DNA of 64,000 bases from Citrobacter sp. RHB25-C09 (GTDB lineage: Bacteria > Pseudomonadota > Gammaproteobacteria > Enterobacterales > Enterobacteriaceae), in the NCBI RefSeq assembly GCF_013836145.1, contig NZ_CP057483.1, forward strand, positions 3,410,001-3,474,000, read 5' to 3'. How positions within the stretch are numbered: the first letter of the stretch is position 1; each line of letters starts with the position of its first letter. Under the pieces are notes generated by a model. That model did no database searches, had not been told where the DNA came from, and worked only from the letters and a program-made list of their open reading frames with translations. Both the position numbers and the translations under genes were made by a program. Shown in pieces: positions 44,341 to 52,783 of this stretch.

Positions 44341-44793
44341 ATGAATACCGATTTGATGCCCAATTTCTGGAAGCTGTCACATGGCTGGAAGGAGTTCTCA
44401 TTCCTGGATATGGTCGAATGTATTGATGAAAAGCTCGTCTACATTCACCGCACGACCGCTGGTAAAGGACAGTCTTCCGTCAGCCAGGCAGAGGAGTTTG
44501 TAAACGCTCCGATTGGCGATTACTTCTACCTGACTCACGGTAATCAGGGTGTATACCTGCTTGGTCAGTTCACTGGCCCGGTTAACTACTTCACTAAACA
44601 CAGCGATGGCTGGATGGACAGACCATTCCGGCTGATCCACAAAGCCAATGCCAGAGAGGCGTATTATGGCGTCGAGAAATGGTGGACACCTAATCACAAC
44701 TCTACCTTTGTTAAGGTTCCGCACCACGAATATGACTTATTTGAAGAGCTGATATTGACGCCATATTTCGATATCAACCTGAAAGATTTTTAA
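44341..44793 (+). CDS. Unknown cargo protein, possibly PUA/EVE-like
   Basis: 150 residues, soluble, aromatic-rich (WKLSHGWKEF, GDYFYLTHGNQGVYLLGQF, GWMDRPFRLI, EKWWTPN). The spacing of Trp, Gly and Asp residues with a GDYFYL strand recalls PUA/EVE-type modified-base readers, but this is weak. Ribosome site AAGAGGCCT. Paired with the next gene (18-bp gap) as a plus-strand cargo unit between the polymerase and helicase genes, both of which point the other way. Confidence 0.65.
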   Translation: MNTDLMPNFWKLSHGWKEFSFLDMVECIDEKLVYIHRTTAGKGQSSVSQAEEFVNAPIGDYFYLTHGNQGVYLLGQFTGPVNYFTKHSDGWMDRPFRLIHKANAREAYYGVEKWWTPNHNSTFVKVPHHEYDLFEELILTPYFDINLKDF

Positions 44794-44811
44794 CTTAAAA
44801 AGCGAGCAAAT

Positions 44812-45561
44812 ATGAAGGGAGTTTTAGAGAAATGTACTGTGGAAGACTTTAACTATATATCAGCCACTCTGGATAGCTATGTATCTTTCACAAATGATAA
44901 GCGCAGAAAAACACTATTATCTGCATATCAAAACAACCCAGCATTACATGCTGAATTAATATCACTTATTGACACACAAATAAAATACTTCGGTTCTTCC
45001 GATTTGGCTTATCTAAAGAGGCATTTAATTAATGGGGAAGGTTCTATTCCAGCCACGGAGATCATTGATGATGTATGCAAAAAACTAAAGGTCAATGTTA
45101 AAGTCGGCGGCTCGATAGAATCAAAACTTGAAAAGCTGGTGCTCTCCGTTGTTGAGAAGGAACTATTAAGCAAGACGCCAGAAGAATTATCAAAATGTTT
45201 CAATGAGCTGGGAGTAGGTGATATTGACAGAGAGGAGATAATCTCCCATATCAAAAAGAATGGCAAAGTGGCAATTTTGCCTATTGTATTTCAGATCCTT
45301 GGTCCCAAAATTGCACTTGGGATCGTAGAAACCATTATCGTCAGTCTCATCGCTCAGATGATTGGAAGGGAGGCGGCGAAACAACTCGTCAAAGAGTTAC
45401 TCAAGCGTAACCCATGGATTAATAGCTTAGGACCCATTCTATGGGCTATATCTGGAGCATGGATTGCTTATGATCTGCAAGGTCCAGCCTATCGCAAAAC
45501 CGTGCCAATTTGCCTGTATCTGGGGATCGTAGCTTTGCGTGATGGCGAAGAAATGCTTTGA
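44812..45561 (+). CDS. YaaW/UPF0174-like membrane-associated protein
   Basis: 249 residues. The segment IKYFGSSDLAYLKRHL..GEG....EIIDDVCKKLKV and the C-terminal GPAYRKTVPICLYLGIVALR align with E. coli YaaW (UPF0174/DUF3944 type), including the HFGGDSI and AYRVTIPAVLQIACLR positions. Two hydrophobic stretches (about residues 158-182 and 203-220) could insert in a membrane. Function of the family is unknown. Probably cotranscribed with the preceding gene; a terminator-like hairpin follows. Confidence 0.72.
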   Translation: MKGVLEKCTVEDFNYISATLDSYVSFTNDKRRKTLLSAYQNNPALHAELISLIDTQIKYFGSSDLAYLKRHLINGEGSIPATEIIDDVCKKLKVNVKVGGSIESKLEKLVLSVVEKELLSKTPEELSKCFNELGVGDIDREEIISHIKKNGKVAILPIVFQILGPKIALGIVETIIVSLIAQMIGREAAKQLVKELLKRNPWINSLGPILWAISGAWIAYDLQGPAYRKTVPICLYLGIVALRDGEEML

Positions 45562-45569
45562 GGTAAAAA

Positions 45570-45593
45570 GGGGTGGTTATAAGCCACTCCTTT
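45570..45593. terminator. Bidirectional terminator-like hairpin
   Basis: GGGGTGG and CCACTCC (one G-U) around TTATAAG, with an A-run before and TTT after, between the convergent YaaW-like and DUF927 genes. Confidence 0.6.
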
Positions 45594-45615
45594 AAGCCCT
45601 TACCATATTGTAAAA

Positions 45616-47304
45616 TTATTCTTCAATAAGCTTATCAAGCTTTTTGCAGATAAAACAGTAGCGACGACCAACTTGCTTACGCTTATAGACAATCTGAATA
45701 GTACTATACTCCTTATTCGCATCGGATAATAATACCCCTTGCTTTGTTAATAGCATCAGGATGCCTTTGCGCTGAGATTTCGGTAAGCAGTTATGTAACA
45801 GATCCTTATCAACTGCATATACGGCCCGACCTTTAACTTTGTGGATAATGACCGGTGACTTTTTAATCGCCGTTTGGGTTACGCGATCATTTCCAATCAG
45901 ATTTAAAAGATCACCCTTTTTGCAAAAATCAATAATTGCATTCAACGAGTTACCCATTAGGGGTTTGGTTATTTCAGGTTCAGACAAAACTGCCTTAAGA
46001 GAATCCTGGTAGCAGGTTGAGATCCCTTTCATGATCTCCTGCTTTGTAAAGGGCAAAACACCATATTTCACAGCAATGGAACCTGCTACATAAGCGATTG
46101 CAAAACGTTTGGCGATACGCACCTGAATGCCGGAGTTACGATCTACCTTGTGCTTATCCAGAAAGAACTCAATCCCTTTTTCAAGCTTCCGCTTCACGTT
46201 TTCACGATCGTCCTGAATATCAGCCACCAGGCGCTTGAGAAAGGCAGGTTTGGCACTGCCATAATAACGGTGAGTTGCATCCTTGATCGCATGAACAAGT
46301 TCGTTACTGGAATTGACATCATCTGGCAGTGATTCGAAGATCCCCATTTCAGCACCAGCATCTGCATTAACGTCGATTACACGCACATTTTCGCCTTCAA
46401 GGCGCTCAACGTTCCCGGAAGCAGCAAGTTGTTGAAGACTGCACTCACCCGTACTGAAAATACTTACCTGCCATTCAGCAACTTTGTTCTCATACATTGC
46501 AGAGCGTGTTTTCCCTTTCCCTCCGGAAAGCGTATACACACGGTTTTGCATAATCTTAGCAGCTGCCAGTACGTCTTTATCTAACAGCTTCGACTCATCG
46601 AGAACTAGGTAGCTGTCGTTATGGGCCACGGCAATCTCCTCAAGCCCTTTATCCGTATTGTTCCACAGTACGACAACATCTTTAGGTGATCCTGCTAATG
46701 ATGCCAGCATGTAGGCACTGGACGTTTTTCCTATACTACTCATCCCCCACAAATGAAACCCACCCCCTTCCATACCTGAAAGCTTAAGGAGAAAACCTGA
46801 AAATCCGCAGCACAGAGCCAACATAATACGCGAGCTATATAGTGCATATGGAGCGACATTCATTTTCCATAATTTTAATATCTCCTGTTTATCCTCGACT
46901 GGTAAATGATTTTTAGCACCAGGATGCAGTACAGGCTTATCCCCTTTAACTTTGCCAATAACTATATCGTTAACACGCAAATAAACATCATCATAAAAAC
47001 CTGGCTTATAGCGCAGTGTGATTATCTTATCGGTTTCCTTAATTACTTCTTGATGAGCTTGAATCCAGTATTCTTTAGTCACATTGGGATTATGCCCGCA
47101 CGTTAATAACGTTTTTTTTAACTCCAATACACTGACAAGTGCCTTGGCTGGTACAAGCACATGGGTCGACTCCATCTCTTGAAAATCAGTGATTTTAATA
47201 AGTCGGTATGCAACTGGACACAATTCTGAAATTTTTGTACGAGCCAACAATGTAACAAATAGCTTTTCTTTTTTATTATTCAATATCTCTTTATATTCTT
47301 TCAT
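45616..47304 (-). CDS. DUF927-family helicase/primase-associated ATPase
   Basis: 562 residues. The ATPase core has Walker A GMSSIGKTS (Gly187 to Ser195), then WNNTDKGLEEIAVAHND and Walker B SYLVLDESKL (Asp236-Glu237), the pattern of the DUF927 superfamily 3-like helicases found in plasmids, phages and integrated elements. N-terminal 160 residues are less clear. Ribosome site AAGGAACTATAA. It lies downstream of alpA and the HUH protein on the same strand, suggesting one replication unit with the polymerase candidate farther along. Confidence 0.82.
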   Translation of the reverse strand: MKEYKEILNNKKEKLFVTLLARTKISELCPVAYRLIKITDFQEMESTHVLVPAKALVSVLELKKTLLTCGHNPNVTKEYWIQAHQEVIKETDKIITLRYKPGFYDDVYLRVNDIVIGKVKGDKPVLHPGAKNHLPVEDKQEILKLWKMNVAPYALYSSRIMLALCCGFSGFLLKLSGMEGGGFHLWGMSSIGKTSSAYMLASLAGSPKDVVVLWNNTDKGLEEIAVAHNDSYLVLDESKLLDKDVLAAAKIMQNRVYTLSGGKGKTRSAMYENKVAEWQVSIFSTGECSLQQLAASGNVERLEGENVRVIDVNADAGAEMGIFESLPDDVNSSNELVHAIKDATHRYYGSAKPAFLKRLVADIQDDRENVKRKLEKGIEFFLDKHKVDRNSGIQVRIAKRFAIAYVAGSIAVKYGVLPFTKQEIMKGISTCYQDSLKAVLSEPEITKPLMGNSLNAIIDFCKKGDLLNLIGNDRVTQTAIKKSPVIIHKVKGRAVYAVDKDLLHNCLPKSQRKGILMLLTKQGVLLSDANKEYSTIQIVYKRKQVGRRYCFICKKLDKLIEE

Positions 47305-47469
47305 TTATAGTTCCTTATCGTATTTAAAGATCACATCATACTTGCAGTAATAAACATCAGAATTAAGGCGTGAGAGTTCCCTTGTATGGTTTCTCACACA
47401 ACACTATTATTTTATTTAAAATTGCAAAAATAGTTTACAGCTGGTACATATCGCTAATAGATTATGGCA

Positions 47470-48348
47470 TTATTTTAATATCAAATGGTCACCATACTTC
47501 CTTACCTTATACATAAAAGTCAATCCGGCTATACCAATAGAATCTAGCTTAAGCAGAGAATCAACATATTGCTTACGCAATAGACGGTATTTTTTAGTCC
47601 AGCGCTTCCTTTTCCTTTCCTTGCTCCCCTGTATATGATAATCATCATACTGAATTGATTCGACTCGCCACCAGATAGCTTTAAAACGGTAACTCACCTG
47701 TCGCATTGGATTTTTTAATTTACTCACGAGCATAGGACGGTTTATCACATTCTTTCGTGTATTCATGTTTCTCTTATTTTTCATCCTAACACGTAGACTT
47801 TTAATAGCCTGTTTGTCATTTGGAATGATGAGATGAAAATGTGGCATCCACTTATTAGCTTCTCGATGAAAATCCAATTCAAACCCACCAATCACCATTT
47901 CATCAAAGCCACATTCATTTAGCCAGCGACGAAGTCGTGCTATTAATGTATTGGGTTGCCATTGAAGCAGTTGACTGTCACTAAGTGCATCCTGATAGAA
48001 TATTAAGGTTAAGCCTCGCCAATTCTTCCGTTTCTTACATAAGCGAAGTACCTCCCCAATCATTTCCAGTCGGTGTAGTCTGAAGCATTCCGGACATGCA
48101 GCGCTCCCACAAGGTCCGCCGAGCCAACAGTTTTCAAGCTTTATTGCTAATTTTAGATACTCGCTTTTATCCAGACGCCTCCCTATAGTTCGTAATGACT
48201 TTATACGCTTTAATCTTTTTTCGTAGACATCTTCGATAGTTTCGAATTTAGGCACCTGTCTTTTAATTTCTTTTGCGAACGCCTCGAGCTGAGGATTAAC
48301 AAGGGGCTGCATCACCGCTTCGTTTATCTTCACTGACGGAATTTTCAT
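47470..48348 (-). CDS. HUH-type Rep-like protein
   Basis: 292 basic residues. A zinc-ribbon-like CGSAACPEC (Cys80, Cys85, Cys88) precedes the metal-binding HUH motif MPHFHLI (His170-Phe-His172). Tyrosines downstream (VSYRFKAIWW, IQYDDYH) are candidate nicking residues. This arrangement is that of rolling-circle initiators of small plasmids and inovirus-like Gp2/YagK-type proteins of P4-like islands. It overlaps alpA by 4 bp. Nicking activity is inferred. Confidence 0.65.
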   Translation of the reverse strand: MKIPSVKINEAVMQPLVNPQLEAFAKEIKRQVPKFETIEDVYEKRLKRIKSLRTIGRRLDKSEYLKLAIKLENCWLGGPCGSAACPECFRLHRLEMIGEVLRLCKKRKNWRGLTLIFYQDALSDSQLLQWQPNTLIARLRRWLNECGFDEMVIGGFELDFHREANKWMPHFHLIIPNDKQAIKSLRVRMKNKRNMNTRKNVINRPMLVSKLKNPMRQVSYRFKAIWWRVESIQYDDYHIQGSKERKRKRWTKKYRLLRKQYVDSLLKLDSIGIAGLTFMYKVRKYGDHLILK

Positions 48349-48551
48349 GTAAGCGTTCCATCGTTGATAGGCTTACGACTAGAAATCCATCCCTCTATGT
48401 CTTCTTCAAGCCAGCCGACACTACGACCTTCCGGTGACAAGCGGAGCTGTGAGGGAAAGTGCCCCTTGGAAATTAAGCGATAAAGAGACGATCTTGAAAT
48501 GCTACAACGGTGCAAAACATCATTAATTTTTAATACTCGTTTTATTGCCAT
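48345..48551 (-). CDS. AlpA-family regulator/excisionase-like protein
   Basis: 68 residues, with the winged helix-turn-helix of AlpA (LKINDVLHRCSISRSSLYRLISKGHFPSQLRLSPEGRSVGWLEEDIEGWI). AlpA proteins of CP4-57 and P4-like elements activate integrase expression and excision. Very strong ribosome site, AGGAGGAATC. First gene of the alpA-rep pair. Confidence 0.9.
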   Translation of the reverse strand: MAIKRVLKINDVLHRCSISRSSLYRLISKGHFPSQLRLSPEGRSVGWLEEDIEGWISSRKPINDGTLT

Positions 48552-48801
48552 GATTCCTCCTGAAATGTGATGGGAGTATCCTAAACCATGGTTTTTGCGT
48601 GGTTCCGTAGGTAAAAAGTGAGAATTGAGTTACCCATGCCAAAGCAATCGATTGCATTTTTAGCTTCAACATTTAGATCTAAAACGGGGTATAAGAACAT
48701 AAAAGATTAAATAATTGATTTTTATAAACAAATATTTATAATTTTTGTCTAAAGCCGCTTGGTGCCTGATGCAGGGTATTCAGATAACCAGAATAAAGCA
48801 T

Positions 48802-48836
48802 AAATCACCTTAAAAATTCACAAATCATCTTTAAAA
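48802..48836. repeat. Near-identical AAATCA(C/T)CTT boxes upstream of a cargo gene
   Basis: AAATCACCTTAAAA at 48802 and AAATCATCTTTAAAA at 48822, 20 bp apart, lie in the AT-rich 296-bp gap between alpA and the 48,848 gene. They may be operator or iteron-like. The gap probably also holds the divergent promoters; nothing else is clear in it. Confidence 0.35.
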
Positions 48837-48847
48837 TGGATATTTTA

Positions 48848-49375
48848 ATGACAGAGAAGCATTTAATACCAGTTTACCCTGAGCTGGGTGCGGATTCACT
48901 CAGAAAGCTGACAATGATTGCTTCACAGCATTATCCGGGCTGGGCAAAAGAAGAAAAAAGGAGTGGTGAACCGCTGAATATGACCATGAGTTACTGTATT
49001 GAGGTAGCCTATAACCTGCTGGAAAAGTCCCGCACAACCCTTCCACTTTATGATGCTTTACCCCCACCCAAAACGGTCAAAGCCCAGATCCTCTACGACA
49101 TTTACCAACGCGTCACGACTCTAAAAGGCAACGGCAGCTCCACAGCACAGATGGTGTTGTACCTCAACCAGGCGCAATTTCCGACCCCAGATGACCTGTT
49201 CGCAGACAAACCACTGACGGCCGCAGCCCGAAAGCCATCACGCTGGGATAACCGCGATATTGATACAATTATCACCCGAGATGGGCAGCCCACCGATCTG
49301 CTGAGAGAACACCTGCAGGCACTGAATAAACGCGGGCAGCGCAAAAGAGCACCAGGAGCAAAAAGCGTACGTTAG
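48848..49375 (+). CDS. Hypothetical protein (unknown)
   Basis: 175 residues from the ATG at 48848 (GGATATTTTA upstream); another in-frame ATG at 48836 would add four. Soluble, mostly helical look, basic C terminus (NKRGQRKRAPGAKSVR). No recognised domain. Divergent from alpA and convergent with the second recombinase. Confidence 0.6.
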   Translation: MTEKHLIPVYPELGADSLRKLTMIASQHYPGWAKEEKRSGEPLNMTMSYCIEVAYNLLEKSRTTLPLYDALPPPKTVKAQILYDIYQRVTTLKGNGSSTAQMVLYLNQAQFPTPDDLFADKPLTAAARKPSRWDNRDIDTIITRDGQPTDLLREHLQALNKRGQRKRAPGAKSVR

Positions 49376-49415
49376 TTTCGTTAGGCTCCCAGTACAGGAC
49401 TAGCTGTTTTGAACA

Positions 49416-50345
49416 TTACCAGCACCGAATCTGTTTGCTGGCGCTGATTTTCATGCTCTCACCACGACAGTCATAGCGCGTAGTAGTGGATATGTCACTG
49501 TGGCCTGCCAGCTGGCGCACGGTGTTAATATCCACGCCCTGCTCCAATAAACGGGTGATGAAGGTACGCCGCATGTCATGTGGGGTGAACCGCGCAACGC
49601 CTGAAGTTTGCTGTAACTCCACCAAGATGCCCGTTAACCCGGTTGTTGTCAGAGGCTGACTGGCAACCTTACCGTTGCGCTGAATTCGCTTGAACAACGC
49701 ACTGTCAGCCTCGTCTGCGCTGACTTTAAGCCATGCGCGGATGGCCTTGTCCACCGCATCCGCCACGTGAATTTCACGGTATTTACGCCCCTTCCCTTGC
49801 CTCACCGTCAGGATGCCGTTGTCATAGTCCCGGTGCTCAAGTTTAACCAGTTCCCCGGCCCGCAGGCCCGTTCCGCAAAGTGTCAGCACAATGGCGGCAT
49901 CACGACAGCGCCGTACCGGTTGCGGATGCTGTTTTGCGGCCTGAATCAGCGCCCGGATCTCCGACTTGCCTAACGCCCTTCCCTTGCGCTGGATATCACC
50001 GTTCACACGCTTAACTGACCGTATACGTGCCAGCGTTTCGGTATCCATGCAATTGAGATTAAAGGCCGTCTGTGCCACGCCCCGCAGTGCTGACAGCGCC
50101 ATGTTGACCGATGACACGGCGTAACCGTCATCCAGCAGTGCCGCACGTACTTTAGCGACGGCGGCGTAGTTAAGCTGTTCCCACGGATAGTCTGCTGCAT
50201 CCGTATCGTGTTTAAGTATTCTGGCGCTGCGGTTTAACAGGCTGGTGATGCCCCGCCGCCCCGATGGTGCAAGACCGCCAAGATACGCATCAAACACGGT
50301 GGTTTGCACCACCGGCACGACCTGACGCAACGCAGCCCGGCTCAT
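49416..50345 (-). CDS. Tyrosine recombinase (second integrase)
   Basis: 309 residues from the ATG at 50345. The catalytic domain has TGLRAGELVKL (first Arg), HDMRRTFITRLL (His-x-x-Arg), GHSDISTTTRYD (His and the nucleophile Tyr). The N-terminal SAM-like domain is XerC/D-like, unlike the P4-type integrase at the right end. The protein ends soon after the Tyr with a Cys-Arg-rich tail (DCRGESMKISASKQIRCW). It follows radC in the same direction and may belong to an older element nested in the island. Confidence 0.92.
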   Translation of the reverse strand: MSRAALRQVVPVVQTTVFDAYLGGLAPSGRRGITSLLNRSARILKHDTDAADYPWEQLNYAAVAKVRAALLDDGYAVSSVNMALSALRGVAQTAFNLNCMDTETLARIRSVKRVNGDIQRKGRALGKSEIRALIQAAKQHPQPVRRCRDAAIVLTLCGTGLRAGELVKLEHRDYDNGILTVRQGKGRKYREIHVADAVDKAIRAWLKVSADEADSALFKRIQRNGKVASQPLTTTGLTGILVELQQTSGVARFTPHDMRRTFITRLLEQGVDINTVRQLAGHSDISTTTRYDCRGESMKISASKQIRCW

Positions 50346-50391
50346 GCGCGTAACCCGCAATAACGTACATTAAACCAGGTAACTTTCAGCA

Positions 50392-50844
50392 TCACACTAG
50401 CCCCCGTTCAGCCATTGATACCGTTTCCGTCCCCGCCACGATAAAGTGATCAAGTAACCGCACATCCAGCATTTCCAGCAGCTCCTGAAGCTTTTTAGTC
50501 AACTTGATATCGCAGCGGCTGGGTTCAGGCTCGCCGCTGGGGTGGTTGTGAACAAGGATGACTGCGGCGGCGTTATGTTTCAGTACACGCTTGATAACTT
50601 CACGGGGGTGAACACTGACCGAGTTTAACGTCCCCCTGAAGAGGATTTCGCGGTGCAGCAGCTGATTCTGATTATCGAGCAGGATGATGCCAAACTCTTC
50701 ATGTTCAAGCGGTGCCAGCTCAACCATCACGCACCGTCGAACATCATCAGGGGAGCAGAGTTGAACCCCACGCTGATAGTACCGGCTGATAATGTCACGC
50801 GCTTGATCAAGGATACGGGTTTCACGCTGGGTAAATAGGGTCAT
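50392..50844 (-). CDS. RadC-family JAB-domain protein
   Basis: 150 residues from ATG 50844, ribosome site GGGAGTTCTG. The metal motif HNHPSGEPEPSRCD (HxHxPSG-x6-SxxD) is intact. Members of this short family (YeeS/YkfG type) are common on P4-like islands and are associated with mobile-element functions; a role in repair is disputed. Starts one base after the stop of the cysteine-peptidase-like gene. Confidence 0.92.
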   Translation of the reverse strand: MTLFTQRETRILDQARDIISRYYQRGVQLCSPDDVRRCVMVELAPLEHEEFGIILLDNQNQLLHREILFRGTLNSVSVHPREVIKRVLKHNAAAVILVHNHPSGEPEPSRCDIKLTKKLQELLEMLDVRLLDHFIVAGTETVSMAERGLV

Positions 50845-50845
50845 G

Positions 50846-51385
50846 TCAGAACTCCCGTTCAATGAAGTAAATGGCGTCGGGAAACAGCTGGCGGCGGGTT
50901 ACGCCAGTACGCAGGGAGAAAGCTTTACGGGGCATGGTGGTTCGCCCGTTACTGTCGAAGAAGCAGAGCGTTTCTTCGTCCATTTTGGTGATAAGGGACC
51001 AGTGAAACTGGTCGCTGAGCATAATCAGGCGGGAGTGGTCAGTGACGTCCAGAAACCTCTGCATTTCCCTGAAAAGCCGCCCGTCTGATAATCCCCGCTT
51101 CCCGGCAAAGGGTCTGGTGATTTGAACCGGGAACTGGCGGCCGTAGTGCCCTTTCTGCAACACCTGCGCTATCAGCCAGTCCAGACGGTCCTCTTCAATC
51201 CCTTCAGTCAGCCATTCATGCAAAGGCCAGCGCTGCTGATAAGCCTGAATAAGCCGGTTCATTAACGGGCGTCGTTTCACCCTGCCGTCATACAGCCAGC
51301 TCAGCATGTTAACCACGCAATAAGCACCGCAAAGACAGTCCAGTTCGCCCTGTTGAGACGCACGTATCCCTCTGTTATCAGTCAC
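50846..51385 (-). CDS. Papain-like cysteine peptidase candidate
   Basis: 179 residues from a GTG with GGGGAATTATCT upstream. QQGELDCLCGAYCVVNML (Gln11/12, Cys17 or Cys19) resembles the oxyanion Gln and Cys helix of papain-like (C39-type) peptidases; QFHWSLIT supplies His128 and CFFDSNG supplies Asp144. A Cys-His-Asp triad in that order fits the fold. Substrate unknown. It abuts radC, pointing to one operon with DUF2787, radC and the recombinase. Confidence 0.6.
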   Translation of the reverse strand: MTDNRGIRASQQGELDCLCGAYCVVNMLSWLYDGRVKRRPLMNRLIQAYQQRWPLHEWLTEGIEEDRLDWLIAQVLQKGHYGRQFPVQITRPFAGKRGLSDGRLFREMQRFLDVTDHSRLIMLSDQFHWSLITKMDEETLCFFDSNGRTTMPRKAFSLRTGVTRRQLFPDAIYFIEREF

Positions 51386-51426
51386 AGATAATTCCCCATA
51401 AGGTAGTGATGATTAGTGCGGCGGGA

Positions 51427-51849
51427 TTAGCTTTCCCACAGGACAGTAATGGTGTAAGCGTTCATGGCGTGATACTGAATAAAGTTGGATTGCCAGAGTT
51501 CAAACAACTCCCTTCCGGCGTTAACAGGCAGGTCCCCCCTGTACGCCAGAAAGACATATTGCTGACTCCAGCTAATATCAATTTCCTTTTCCAGTTCGGG
51601 GTATACCGTCCCCATATAACCGAAGTCGGTGATGTAATCAAAATACCATTCATCATTGCGTGAAATAAGTCGTATTTCGACGGGGTGGTAACCACCCTTT
51701 TCAGCGCTGTAACTCAGGTCTTTAAATAACAGACTGACGGCTGTAATTTTGGTTTTATGCGGCGGTGGATTTCCCGCTTCATTTAATATGATATTTATTA
51801 ATTCTTGATCGACGGGCATAGCTAGCCCTTCCTGATGGACAATATTCAT
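51427..51849 (-). CDS. DUF2787-like protein
   Basis: 140 residues; the ITAVSLLFKDLSYSAEKGGYHPVEIRL and WYFDYITDFGYMGTVYPELEKEIDI segments match my memory of the DUF2787 family, found beside radC on Vibrio and enterobacterial islands. The ATG at 51849 has AGGAAAATAACTG; a second ATG at 51819 is also possible. Probably first gene of the minus-strand unit with the peptidase, radC and recombinase genes. Function unknown. Confidence 0.65.
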   Translation of the reverse strand: MNIVHQEGLAMPVDQELINIILNEAGNPPPHKTKITAVSLLFKDLSYSAEKGGYHPVEIRLISRNDEWYFDYITDFGYMGTVYPELEKEIDISWSQQYVFLAYRGDLPVNAGRELFELWQSNFIQYHAMNAYTITVLWES

Positions 51850-52173
51850 CAGTTATTTTCCTGTTCAACATATTCTGAAAAGACGTTATGTCTGCACCAG
51901 CACAGGTGGGGTTTAATCACCTAATAAATGGTAAGTGCATGGCAACGTACTGACTGGGTAAAATATAGTTCATTAGCAATATTATTATATCAAAAATATA
52001 CCTTAAATGCAAATAGTAACAATGGGAAACTAATATGTAGTTCAGAAATGAAATAACTGACAGTAGGTTTTTATTCATTATTAAGTGATGGCATACTTTC
52101 CATTCTGCCATGTCAGACAGGTCAGGATTCCGGGGTGGTTCCTTCTGTCTGGCATGGCGGAAAACTGACGCTA
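51850..52173. other. Intergenic region with 14-bp inverted repeat
   Basis: 324 bp without a gene. GCCATGTCAGACAG (52107-52120) and CTGTCTGGCATGGC (52145-52158) pair over 14 bp with one mismatch around a 24-nt loop, just past the stop of the Mu-type regulator. No U-tract follows. It may be a terminator, an RNA element or a protein site. The rest is AT-rich and probably holds the DUF2787 promoter. Confidence 0.5.
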
Positions 52174-52662
52174 TCACACCTTCCCGTTCAGCTTTTCAAA
52201 GAGGCGATTACGCTCATCTTCAGGCAGCTTCATGATTTGTACCGCCAGTTCAGAAACATCAGGCCCCTGAGACATCAGATCGTCCTTTACCAGCCTGAGG
52301 GCCTGCTCCATCAGTTGCGTCCGCGAAGCTGGTGACATATTGCGATACAACTGTATCCAGAGGCTAAGCTGGCGATCGCTGTCGGTGAGAGTAAACGCTT
52401 CACCCTTAGCCCTGTTTCTCTCATCATCAAGCGACATTGTGGCTGCGCTGATATGGTAAACCACGCCTTTCCCGGCAGTCCTTTTACGACGTATTTCCGG
52501 GTGCAGGGATGCCAGTTTTTCCAGGCGCATCCTAGCGCCACGCGCAGTGCCCGGCATCCCCTCAATATGAGTGAATTCCTCTGCTGTCAGCCAGTCTTTA
52601 GCCTCTTCAACAGAAGCTTCAGGATGGGTCGCTATAGCCGATACTGATCTCTTACTGCTCAT
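52174..52662 (-). CDS. Mu-type helix-turn-helix regulator
   Basis: 162 residues from ATG 52662 (GGTGAAATTTAT upstream). DWLTAEEFTHIEGMPGTARGARMRLEKL...RKRTAGKGVVYHIS is like the N-terminal DNA-binding domain shared by phage Mu repressor c and MuA transposase. The remaining part is helical and has no transposase catalytic domain. It is divergent from a ner-like gene, as in the Mu early control region. Presumed repressor. Confidence 0.72.
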   Translation of the reverse strand: MSSKRSVSAIATHPEASVEEAKDWLTAEEFTHIEGMPGTARGARMRLEKLASLHPEIRRKRTAGKGVVYHISAATMSLDDERNRAKGEAFTLTDSDRQLSLWIQLYRNMSPASRTQLMEQALRLVKDDLMSQGPDVSELAVQIMKLPEDERNRLFEKLNGKV

Positions 52663-52708
52663 ATAAATTTCACCAGATATCAATGCGTTAATATGAAAAC
52701 CAACAAAT

Positions 52709-52736
52709 AGATACCAAAAGAACTTGAAAGGTATCT
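52709..52736. promoter_or_regulatory. Operator-like inverted repeat in the Mu-like switch
   Basis: AGATACC (52709) and GGTATCT (52730) are inverted 7-bp arms with 14 bp between, in the 121-bp gap between the two divergent regulator genes. A likely site for the repressor or Ner. Confidence 0.55.
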
Positions 52737-52783
52737 TTTATTCGCATTTAATATCCATGTACTGATTCCATGGAGTTAATACT

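Noticed and set aside
49416..50360. Integron integrase with cassette array
   Set aside because: The recombinase has no visible IntI-specific insertion and no attC-like sites or cassette series flank it.
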